From the NCBI GenBank assembly GCA_029268085.1, contig JAJUHD010000010.1, positions 1-25,370 of the forward strand: a DNA stretch of 25,370 nucleotides, given 5' to 3'. Shown piece after piece: positions 14,675-21,945 of the stretch. Source of the DNA: Bacillota bacterium (lineage in GTDB: Bacteria > Bacillota > Clostridia > Oscillospirales > Oscillospiraceae). How positions within the stretch are numbered: position 1 is the stretch's first letter; every line of letters starts with the position of its first letter. The notes under the pieces were generated by a model, which saw only the letters and a program-made list of their open reading frames with translations, did no database searches and was not told the DNA's origin. The translations under genes and the position numbers were made by a program.

Positions 14675-15028
14675 TCAGCTTATCTGCATTGAGTCGATGA
14701 AGACATCGACGGTTTTTACAGGCACTCCTGTCGCTTTGGAGACCTTATAGCTGACCTCGTTCATAATGCTTCCCGCAAGAACTTTAATGTTGACACCGTG
14801 ATCAACAACAATGTGCAGGGCTATCGAAACACTGCCGTCATCATTGAAGCTGACACCGACACCCTTAGACATCGACTCTCTGCGGAGAAGATGAACAAGC
14901 CCATCGGTTTTTGAGCGTGCCCCCATGCCTTTGACACCAAAGCAGTTCGTTGCGGCGTCCCCGGCGATGTTCATGAATACATCGCTGGTAATACTGATCA
15001 TGCCTAGCTCATTTTCGATTTTTACCAT
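14675..15028 (-). CDS. Asp23/Gls24-family envelope protein (YloU-like)
   Basis: 117-residue protein of the alkaline-shock family. The pattern GMISITSDVFMNIAGDAATNCFGV at the N terminus, VSIALHIVVDHGVNI in the middle and a VPVKTVDVFIDSMQI end are typical. Family knowledge: members are small, abundant and envelope-associated, but their molecular function is not well defined. The ATG at 15028 has GGAG (complement of 15037-15040) eight bases upstream. It is the first gene before fakA, the standard arrangement. Its leader of about 150 nt is rich in inverted repeats. Confidence 0.9.
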   Translation of the reverse strand: MVKIENELGMISITSDVFMNIAGDAATNCFGVKGMGARSKTDGLVHLLRRESMSKGVGVSFNDDGSVSIALHIVVDHGVNIKVLAGSIMNEVSYKVSKATGVPVKTVDVFIDSMQIS

Positions 15029-15452
15029 GATGCCGGCTCCTTTCTTATATAGGGATGCCTCCGCACCGGGAGGATTAAAAATGCTGATGTTCCCTTATTG
15101 GAACGTTTTGCAATTAGTTCGCACTGCTGGACTTATGATCTGGCAGTGTGAACAATTCACATTTTGCGAATTGTTTGGCAGATTATGATTATACCCCGAA
15201 AGGCAAAAAAGCACAAGAAGAAAATTTTTTTGTGTATGTTGAACGCATAAAGCGAATATTTACAAATATTTAGTATTCATAAGCTGATGAAAAAAGAATA
15301 CATGATACTGCATATTCCTATAATGCACAAGGAAGAAACTGCATTATAAAATGAATTTGCAGAATTGAGAATTTCTGCATTGCAGCAGAATATACTAAAC
15401 TCAAACTGCTTATCGGACAGAAAGCCCGTCAGATTAACAAGGAGATGAAACA
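15029..15452. promoter_or_regulatory. 424-bp divergent intergenic region (asp23-fakA / nifJ)
   Basis: No confident gene is seen. It contains a minus-strand promoter for the Asp23 gene (TATAAT on the complement of 15188-15193, with a weak -35, TTGTGC, on the complement of 15211-15216) and a possible nifJ promoter (TTGAAC 15239-15244, TACAAA 15261-15266). Inverted repeats lie at 15058-15073, 15089-15104, 15147-15161, 15151-15175, 15358-15379 and 15373-15390. A 35-codon frame with a strong ribosome-binding site (15081-15188) is also present. These items are described under findings. Confidence 0.6.
15188..15216 (-). promoter_or_regulatory. Probable promoter of asp23-fakA
   Basis: Minus strand: perfect TATAAT (complement of 15188-15193) with TTGTGC 17 bp upstream (complement of 15211-15216). 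The weak -35 lowers confidence. It predicts a leader of about 150 nt. Confidence 0.5.
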
Positions 15453-18400
15453 ATGCCAAGAAAACTTAAAACAATGGACGGCAACAATGCGGCGGCTTAC
15501 GTTTCTTACGCTTTTTCCGAGGTAGCTGCGATTTACCCGATCACTCCCTCTTCGACTATGGCAGAGTATGCCGATAAATGGGCGGCTGCCGGACAAAAAA
15601 ACATTTTCGGACAGCCTGTAAACGTCATCGAGATGCAGTCCGAGGGAGGCGCAGCAGGTGCCGTTCACGGAAGCCTGACGGCCGGCGCACTGACCACGAC
15701 CTATACGGCTTCGCAGGGGCTGCTGCTGATGATCCCCAATATGTATAAGATTGCGGGCGAGATGCTCCCTGCCGTTATCCATGTTTCCGCGCGTACAATA
15801 GCAACACATGCGCTTTCTATCTTCGGTGATCATCAGGATATTTATGCCTGCCGCCAGACGGGGTGGGCCATGCTCTGTTCAAACAGCCCTCAGGAAGCGA
15901 TGGATATGGGCGCTGTTGCTCATCTATCCGCAATTAAGTCGAGCGTTCCCTTTGTTCATTTTTTTGACGGCTTCCGAACTTCTCACGAAATGCAGAAAAT
16001 TGAGGTCTGGGACTACAAAGAGCTTGCTGAAATGACGGATTTCGGGGCTATAAAGGCTTTCCGCGACAAGGCCAGCAGGCCCGCCGATCCAGTGCTTCGC
16101 GGTACGGCTCAAAACGGCGATATTTTTTTCCAGGTCCGCGAGGCGGCTAACCGAAAATACTTCGATGTTCCGGGCATCGTCGAGAATTATATGAATGAAG
16201 TTAATAGGCGTATCGGCACGGACTACAAACCCTTTAATTATTACGGTGCGCCTGACGCGACGCATGTTATAGTTGCGATGGGCAGCGTCTGCGAAGCGGC
16301 TGAAGAGGTCGTAGATTATCTGACCGAAAAGGGCGAAAAGGTCGGTCTTGTAAAGGTCCGTCTTTATCGTCCGTTCTCGGTAAAGCATCTTATTTCCGCA
16401 CTCCCAGAAACTGTTAATACTATTGGAGTGCTCGACCGCACAAAGGAGCCCGGCGCTGTCGGCGAGCCTCTGTATGTTGATGTGGTTTCGGCGCTTGCAG
16501 GAACGAAGTTCCGCGGTGTTCCCGTTTACGGCGGACGCTACGGTCTTTCCTCGAAGGATGTTACCCCCGGCTCGATCATCTCCGCTTACCGAAATATTCA
16601 GGCGAAGGAACCGAAGAACAGCTTTACGATAGGCATCGTGGACGACGTAACGAACCTTTCCATTCCGATTACGGAAGATCCGGACACAACCCACAAGGAC
16701 ACGATCTCCTGCAAGTTCTGGGGACTTGGCTCGGACGGTACGGTCGGCGCTAACAAAAACAGCATCAAGATCATCGGCGACCACACCGATCTCAAGGTGC
16801 AGGCCTACTTTCAGTATGACTCCAAGAAATCGGGAGGCGTAACGATCAGCCATCTGCGCTTTGGCAAGAGCAATATAAAATCCACATACTTCGTTTCCAA
16901 GGCAAACTTTGTTGCCTGTCACAACCCATCTTATCTTGACCAATTCGACATCGCTCAAGATGTTAAGCCCAATGGCGCTTTGCTTCTGAACTGCGCTTAT
17001 GATGAAGGGGAGCTTTCACACCACCTCTCCGCATCGGCAAAGAAATATATCGCTGACAACAAGGTCCGGGTTTATACTGTCGATGCTATTAAGATTGCCC
17101 GTGAGATAGGTCTCGGCAACAAGACCAACGCTATACTGCAGGCTGCCTTCTTCAAGCTCGCGAAGATATTGCCCGAAGAAGACGCGGTCAGATATATGAA
17201 GGACGCTATCCGAACGACCTACGGGCGCAAGGGCGAAAAAATCGTCAATATGAACATCCAAGCGGTCGATGCAGGTATTGAGCAGGTGCGTGAGCTGGCT
17301 GTTCCCGCCGATTGGGCTTCTCCCGCTCACGATGCGCCGAAACCCGCGCCCGAGGGCGGACTTGCGCATGCCAAGGACTTTGTTGAAAAGGTTGTTGTTC
17401 CTATAAACGCAATGCGCGGCGACAGACTGCCGGTATCCGCATTTATGGATATTGCAGACGGCGCGGTGCCTGTCGGAACCTCCGCGTTCGAAAAGCGCTG
17501 TATCGCTGTCGAGGTTCCGAAGTGGATACCTGAAAACTGCATACAGTGCAACCAGTGCTCTTTCGTCTGCCCGCACTCGGTAATCCGACCCTTTGTCTTC
17601 ACCGATAAGGAGCTTGAGAACGCGCCCAAGGAAACCGTTGCCGTTCAGATGAAGGGCAAGGGCTGCGAAGAATATAAGTTTGCTATCATCCCAAGCGTTA
17701 TGGACTGCACGGGCTGCGGAAGCTGCGCAAACGTATGTCCTGCCAAGGATAAAGCTCTCAAAATGGAGCCGCTTGCCGAAAGAGCAGGCGATCAGAAGGC
17801 CTTTAACTACGCTTATCATAACGTATCCGAAAAGGAACTGCCCTTTGCCGAGAACACGATTAAGGGCAGCCAGTTCAAGGCCCCGCTCCTCGAGTTCTGC
17901 GGCGCCTGTGCAGGCTGCGGCGAGTCTCCCTATGCAAAGCTTATAACCCAGCTTTTCGGAGACAGAATGTATATTGCAAACGCAACGGGCTGCACCTCAA
18001 TCTGGGGCGGCTCCGAGCCTAGTTTCCCATATACGAAGAATAAGGAAGGCCGCGGGCCGGCATGGTCGAACTCTCTGTTTGAAGACAACGCGGAGTTTGG
18101 CTTCGGAATGCTGCAGGGAGTAAAGGTCCGCAGGAAAAATGTTATCGAACAGGTAAGGAACATCGCAGAGTATCCCGGCGCTCCAGCGGATCTCAGACAG
18201 GCCGCGCAGGCATGGCTCGACGGCAAGGATGATCCTGCCGCATCTAAGAGAACCTCAAAGGAGCTAGAGGCCATGCTTAAAAAATGCATAGCCGAATGGG
18301 GAGAAGCCTGCGAGGGCTCGGAGATTTTCAAAAAGCTCTATGAAGACCGAGACATGTTTGTTAAGCCCAGCTTCTGGGCGTTCGGCGGCGACGGCTGGGC

Positions 18401-19025
18401 ATACGATATCGGCTACGGCGGACTCGATCATGTTCTTGCTTCGGGTGAAAACATCAACATTATGGTATTTGACACCGAGCTTTACTCGAACACCGGAGGC
18501 CAGGCTTCAAAATCAACGCCCACCGGCTCCGTTGCTCAGTTCGCGGCAGCAGGCAAGTCGGTTAAGAAGAAGGATCTGGCCCAGATCGCTATGTCCTACG
18601 GATATATCTACGTCGCACAGATCTGCATGGGCGCGAACTATCAGCAGACGCTCAACGCAATCCTCGAGGCGGAGAGCTATGACGGCCCGTCGCTCATTAT
18701 CGCCTATTCGCCCTGCATCAACCACGGCAACAAGAACGGCATGGGCAAGTCTATAACTATAGAAAAACAGGCCGTCGAAGCCGGTTACTGGAACATGTTC
18801 CGCTATGACCCGCGCAAGAAGCAGCCTTTGTCTGTAGACAGCAAGGAAGCGACCGAGAGCTATCAGGATTTCATCAACAGCGAGGTTCGCTACTCCTCGC
18901 TGAAGCTCAGCTTCCCTGAGCGTGCGGAAGAGCTGTTCGCCAGAGCTGAAAAGGAAGCGAAGGAGAAGTATGACAAGCTAATTCGTCAGAAAGAGCTTTT
19001 TGAATACAACGCTAAGGCTGAATAG
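15453..19025 (+). CDS. nifJ: Pyruvate:ferredoxin (flavodoxin) oxidoreductase, single-polypeptide PFOR
   Basis: 1190-residue thiamine-diphosphate enzyme that converts pyruvate and CoA to acetyl-CoA, CO2 and reduced ferredoxin; it is central to anaerobic fermentation. All domains are fused in the usual order: N-terminal pyruvate-binding domain (AAYVSYAFSEVAAIYPITPSS), CoA-binding and gamma-type domains, and a 2x[4Fe-4S] ferredoxin domain with CIQCNQCSFVCP (about 696-707) and CTGCGSCANVCP (about 752-763). Then come the proximal-cluster cysteines CGACAGCGE (about 815-823) and the thiamine-diphosphate site GDGWAYDIGYGG (about 977-988) with TELYSNTGGQ. The length matches known PFORs. The ATG at 15453 has AAGGAG (15439-15444) upstream. 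It is monocistronic, with a weak terminator after it; the leader has alternative hairpins. Confidence 0.97.
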   Translation: MPRKLKTMDGNNAAAYVSYAFSEVAAIYPITPSSTMAEYADKWAAAGQKNIFGQPVNVIEMQSEGGAAGAVHGSLTAGALTTTYTASQGLLLMIPNMYKIAGEMLPAVIHVSARTIATHALSIFGDHQDIYACRQTGWAMLCSNSPQEAMDMGAVAHLSAIKSSVPFVHFFDGFRTSHEMQKIEVWDYKELAEMTDFGAIKAFRDKASRPADPVLRGTAQNGDIFFQVREAANRKYFDVPGIVENYMNEVNRRIGTDYKPFNYYGAPDATHVIVAMGSVCEAAEEVVDYLTEKGEKVGLVKVRLYRPFSVKHLISALPETVNTIGVLDRTKEPGAVGEPLYVDVVSALAGTKFRGVPVYGGRYGLSSKDVTPGSIISAYRNIQAKEPKNSFTIGIVDDVTNLSIPITEDPDTTHKDTISCKFWGLGSDGTVGANKNSIKIIGDHTDLKVQAYFQYDSKKSGGVTISHLRFGKSNIKSTYFVSKANFVACHNPSYLDQFDIAQDVKPNGALLLNCAYDEGELSHHLSASAKKYIADNKVRVYTVDAIKIAREIGLGNKTNAILQAAFFKLAKILPEEDAVRYMKDAIRTTYGRKGEKIVNMNIQAVDAGIEQVRELAVPADWASPAHDAPKPAPEGGLAHAKDFVEKVVVPINAMRGDRLPVSAFMDIADGAVPVGTSAFEKRCIAVEVPKWIPENCIQCNQCSFVCPHSVIRPFVFTDKELENAPKETVAVQMKGKGCEEYKFAIIPSVMDCTGCGSCANVCPAKDKALKMEPLAERAGDQKAFNYAYHNVSEKELPFAENTIKGSQFKAPLLEFCGACAGCGESPYAKLITQLFGDRMYIANATGCTSIWGGSEPSFPYTKNKEGRGPAWSNSLFEDNAEFGFGMLQGVKVRRKNVIEQVRNIAEYPGAPADLRQAAQAWLDGKDDPAASKRTSKELEAMLKKCIAEWGEACEGSEIFKKLYEDRDMFVKPSFWAFGGDGWAYDIGYGGLDHVLASGENINIMVFDTELYSNTGGQASKSTPTGSVAQFAAAGKSVKKKDLAQIAMSYGYIYVAQICMGANYQQTLNAILEAESYDGPSLIIAYSPCINHGNKNGMGKSITIEKQAVEAGYWNMFRYDPRKKQPLSVDSKEATESYQDFINSEVRYSSLKLSFPERAEELFARAEKEAKEKYDKLIRQKELFEYNAKAE

Positions 19026-19040
19026 ACATGAGAAACGCAA

Positions 19041-19078
19041 AAGGGCACCGCAGGGAATCCGGCGGCGCCCTTAGCTTA
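19041..19078 (+). terminator. Probable terminator after nifJ
   Basis: AAGGGCACCGC (19041-19051) pairs with GCGGCGCCCTT (19062-19072) with one mismatch (A opposite C). The downstream tract is only moderately T-rich (AGCTTATTTCTGTT). Confidence 0.6.
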
Positions 19079-19084
19079 TTTCTG

Positions 19085-19696
19085 TTAATTTTCGTCTCTT
19101 TTTCCCGCTTCCAGACGCTTACGGGCATCCTTCTTGAGGAGTTCTTCAATGGGGATTTTTTTTATACTGTCGGGGAATTTTCCGTCATAAGAGCAAACAG
19201 CCGTTGAACTTCCTTCTATATCGGAATAAAGCCGGCAGAATACGCCATTCGCAGGAGGAATTATTTTACCGCTTCGTCTGTAGAAGCGCATAGTGCGTAG
19301 ATCCCCCTGCCCCGTGAGCTTATAGAGGCTCTCGCGGAGCACCCAGATATCAAAGAAGGAAAGCCCTGCAAGCTCCGCCGGAGTTGCAAGCTTTTCAATC
19401 ACCGATTGGCTTATCTTCCTGTGAGTTTCGGTATCAGCGCCCACGGGCTGCTTCGAGAGCGCGACGAAAACGTGGGTCTTGCTGTGGCTGATTGAGTAAT
19501 GATATTCCGGCCTGTCCGGCGAAAAGGGCTTGCCGGACAGCAGCTTTATGATTTTCGGAAGCGGCGCGCCCGCGTAATCCTCATATGCCGCCGCAAGCAA
19601 AGAAACTCCGAAAGCCGAGCCTTTGCTGCTGCTGAGCGGCGGATATAAAGCATCTTTTTCATCCATTCCGCGGATGTCAGCATAATACAGCCGCAT
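19085..19696 (-). CDS. 4'-phosphopantetheinyl transferase, Sfp type
   Basis: 203-residue enzyme that transfers phosphopantetheine from CoA to a carrier-protein serine. Sfp-family motifs are visible: SISHS (68-72), VGADTE (85-90) with metal-binding Asp88 and Glu90, and WVLRESLYK (118-126), a variant of WxxKExxxK with Glu122 and Lys126 conserved and Arg in place of the first Lys. The ATG at 19696 has GGAGGTGA just upstream; an in-frame ATG at 19720 would overlap that ribosome-binding site. No peptide synthetase or polyketide synthase is in the window, so the nearest candidate substrate is the ACP at 8902-9159 (inference). It could also serve a secondary-metabolite cluster elsewhere. It is divergent from the lipoprotein gene. 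Confidence 0.85.
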   Translation of the reverse strand: MRLYYADIRGMDEKDALYPPLSSSKGSAFGVSLLAAAYEDYAGAPLPKIIKLLSGKPFSPDRPEYHYSISHSKTHVFVALSKQPVGADTETHRKISQSVIEKLATPAELAGLSFFDIWVLRESLYKLTGQGDLRTMRFYRRSGKIIPPANGVFCRLYSDIEGSSTAVCSYDGKFPDSIKKIPIEELLKKDARKRLEAGKRDEN

Positions 19697-19753
19697 ATGG
19701 CTCACCTCCGATGTATCCAATGATTCGAACGATATACCGCCGTATTGTATTGT

Positions 19754-19771
19754 ATCACAATATGTTGTGAT
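19754..19771. promoter_or_regulatory. 18-bp perfect palindrome, operator-like
   Basis: ATCACAATATGTTGTGAT is a 7-4-7 inverted repeat between the PPTase start (58 bases away) and the lipoprotein extended -10 (31 bases away). The centre resembles an NrdR box, but there is only one copy and no ribonucleotide reductase gene nearby. Confidence 0.55.
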
Positions 19772-19798
19772 TTTGCACTACCATTTTTTTATCAAGCG

Positions 19799-19807
19799 TG
19801 TTATAAT
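19799..19807 (+). promoter_or_regulatory. Extended -10 promoter of lipoprotein–two-component operon
   Basis: TGTTATAAT (19799-19807) combines an extended -10 TG with a perfect TATAAT. No good -35 is seen at the usual distance. It lies 41 bases before the lipoprotein start. Confidence 0.65.
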
Positions 19808-19848
19808 ACATTAGTTATATTTGTCTGTTTTTGGGGAGGTGCAGAGCT

Positions 19849-21147
19849 TTGGAAAAGAAACGGAGACTTCTTGCTGCCATTGCCGCTGCGCTTTTTCTCC
19901 TTTCGGGCTGCTCGCTTGTGAGCATCGACGGGCTTTACAGTCTCCCGCAGGCGCCTAAGGAATATTTGCAGCTTCAGGAACTCATAGATGAGGAAATCAG
20001 ATCGGGGAGCGAGTATTCGGCGCCGACCGCGGGATCTCTGCGGCAGAGCATCCAGCTGACCGACCTTGACGGCGACGGGACGAACGAAGCCCTCGCCTTT
20101 TTGCGCAACAAGGATCTTCAGCCGGAGATCTGCGTTTACCGCAAGACCGACGGAAACTATCGGGCTGAGGCGGTCATAACCGGCGACGGTACGGCAATCG
20201 GGCGGGTCGAATATGAGGATATTGACGGAGACGGTACTTCCGAGATACTCGTCTCATGGGAAGTCAGCGCGGAGCTCCGGCTCCTTAATGCCTATACGAT
20301 GAAGGACTGGACGCCGGCTGTTCTGCTGACGGCGAGCTGCCTCGATTTTCGGCTGGGCGATTTGGACGGGAACGGCATGACCGATGTGCTCGCGCTGGAT
20401 CTCGGGACGAGCGGCGGCAAGGTCGATATGTACACGGCCGACAGGAGCGGGAATATCACGCAGAAATCCGCCAATCTTTCCGCTTCGCTTAAAACGGCAG
20501 ACCGCTTCCGCATCGCGGAAATCGAAGACGGGACTCCGGCGGTTTTTGTTGAGGGGCAATATTTGACAGAAGGCAGTAACAGTCTTCTTACGGACATTTT
20601 TGTTTATGCTGACGGCGAGCTGAAAAACATTATGTGCGGAGAAACCGATGACAGCGACGCGAAAAGGCAATATTCCGTTTACAGCACGGATATCGACGGT
20701 AACGGAACGCTCGATGTGCCGTTTGCAGAAAAGATTGCAGGTTCTCCTGACTATTGGATTCTTGACTGGTATACTTATGACGGAGACGGGAACAGCGTCA
20801 AATGTGCCTCGACCTATCACGACTTCACGGACGGCTGGTTCTTCGTTCTGCCTGAAGAATGGAGGAGCACCATAACTATCAGCCGCGAAAATCCGGTTTC
20901 CGGCGAACGTGCCGTCATCTTCTCCTCTGCGGACGAGGCAACGGGTAAGCTTTCGGACAGGCTGGTTATTTATACTTTCACCGACGAGAACAGGGCGGAT
21001 AGGGCGCAGTCCGATGGACGCTTCGAGCTTATAAGCAGCGGAACGGTGGTTTATGCGGCGAAGATAATGGAAAACGGAGCTACCGAGCAGGAGATCACAA
21101 ACCGTTTTCACCTAATCTCATCCGAATTTAACACCGGCGCGCTCTGA
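19849..21147 (+). CDS. Predicted lipoprotein with DxDGDG calcium-type repeats (FG-GAP/VCBS-like propeller)
   Basis: 432-residue protein with a lipoprotein signal (MEKKRRLLAAIAAALFLLSGC, longer by one than can be counted as core; lipid-acceptor Cys21, lipobox LSGC). It should be anchored outside the membrane. Four D-x-D-G-[DN]-G-x-x-[DE] loops are visible at 72-80, 124-132, 171-179 and 281-289. They are spaced about 50 residues, with one spacing doubled and a degenerate copy near 225, as in bladed FG-GAP/VCBS folds. The start is TTG at 19849 with GGGGAGGTG (19833-19841) upstream; an earlier TTG at 19831 overlaps that site. It is followed after 64 bases by a response regulator and a kinase with no clear terminator, so a sensing or accessory role for the two-component system is inferred. 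No exact family name is claimed. Confidence 0.78.
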   Translation: MEKKRRLLAAIAAALFLLSGCSLVSIDGLYSLPQAPKEYLQLQELIDEEIRSGSEYSAPTAGSLRQSIQLTDLDGDGTNEALAFLRNKDLQPEICVYRKTDGNYRAEAVITGDGTAIGRVEYEDIDGDGTSEILVSWEVSAELRLLNAYTMKDWTPAVLLTASCLDFRLGDLDGNGMTDVLALDLGTSGGKVDMYTADRSGNITQKSANLSASLKTADRFRIAEIEDGTPAVFVEGQYLTEGSNSLLTDIFVYADGELKNIMCGETDDSDAKRQYSVYSTDIDGNGTLDVPFAEKIAGSPDYWILDWYTYDGDGNSVKCASTYHDFTDGWFFVLPEEWRSTITISRENPVSGERAVIFSSADEATGKLSDRLVIYTFTDENRADRAQSDGRFELISSGTVVYAAKIMENGATEQEITNRFHLISSEFNTGAL

Positions 21148-21211
21148 CGTGTAAATTTTACCTGTGATTTCGGCTGGGCTTTTCCATAATTAACGAAAGG
21201 ATCAATCTGCC

Positions 21212-21904
21212 ATGAAAAAAGTTTTGGTTTTGGAGGACGAATCCAGCATCCGCAGCTTTGTTGTCATCAACCTGAAGCGCTCGGGCTATGAGCCTATCGA
21301 AGCCGAGACCGGCGAACAGGCCCTCGAGGAGCTTAAGAAAAATCCGGACATCAAGGTTGCGCTTCTGGACGTAATGCTTCCGGATATCGACGGCTTCGAG
21401 GTCTGCAGACGCATCCGCGCTTTGGGTTCGAAGATAGGCATCATAATGCTTACAGCCAAGAGCCAGGAAATGGACAAGGTGACGGGGCTGATGACGGGCG
21501 CGGACGACTATGTTACAAAACCCTTTTCTCCTGCGGAGCTTACCGCGAGGATAGATGCGCTTTACAGGCGCACGGGCGGCGATACGGAGGATGAACCGGT
21601 GCTGGGCGAGCTTACGAGCGGGCCGTTCCGTCTGAATACAAGGAATCGTACGCTTGAAAAAAACGGCAGCAGGATAAGGCTTACACAAATTGAGTATTCA
21701 ATTATGAAGCTCTTTATTGATAATCCGGGGAAGGCACTTTCACGGGAGGACATACTCAACGAGGTCTGGGGCAGGGATTACTTTGGCGAGCTTAAGATCG
21801 TCGATGTCAATATCCGCAGGCTTCGCATAAAGATTGAGGACGACCCGACCATACCGACGTACATCACGACGGTTTGGGGATATGGTTATAAGTGGGGCTT
21901 CTGA
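21212..21904 (+). CDS. DNA-binding response regulator, OmpR/PhoB family
   Basis: 230-residue regulator. The receiver domain (1-120) has acid-pocket residues Glu8 and Asp9, phospho-acceptor Asp53 (LLDVMLPDIDG), switch Thr81 and Lys103 (VTKPFSP). A linker of about 10 residues leads to a winged-helix DNA-binding domain (about 130-228), with the typical REDILNEVWG, VDVNIRRLRIKIEDDP and TVWGYGYKW segments. It is predicted to be phosphorylated by the kinase encoded 41 bases downstream and to bind direct-repeat sites. The ATG at 21212 has GAAAGG about 11 bases before it. The targets are unknown; the lipoprotein gene upstream is a natural candidate for autoregulation. Confidence 0.95.
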   Translation: MKKVLVLEDESSIRSFVVINLKRSGYEPIEAETGEQALEELKKNPDIKVALLDVMLPDIDGFEVCRRIRALGSKIGIIMLTAKSQEMDKVTGLMTGADDYVTKPFSPAELTARIDALYRRTGGDTEDEPVLGELTSGPFRLNTRNRTLEKNGSRIRLTQIEYSIMKLFIDNPGKALSREDILNEVWGRDYFGELKIVDVNIRRLRIKIEDDPTIPTYITTVWGYGYKWGF

Positions 21905-21945
21905 CGCGGACTGATTATTACGGGCAGGGAAAGGTGAAACGCGAT

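Noticed and set aside
15147..15161. Rex or CRP operator
   Set aside because: Half-sites resemble TGTGA/TCACA, but the spacing is 5 (CRP needs 6) or 3 for TGTGAA/TTCACA (Rex needs 4), so naming the regulator is not justified.
15287..15349. 20-residue leader ORF before nifJ (MKKEY start)
   Set aside because: It has no Shine-Dalgarno and no regulatory codon run such as repeated His or Trp.
15924..16958. 344-codon open frame on the minus strand inside nifJ
   Set aside because: It lies fully opposite a highly conserved PFOR region with no recognisable protein family, so it is taken as a chance open frame.
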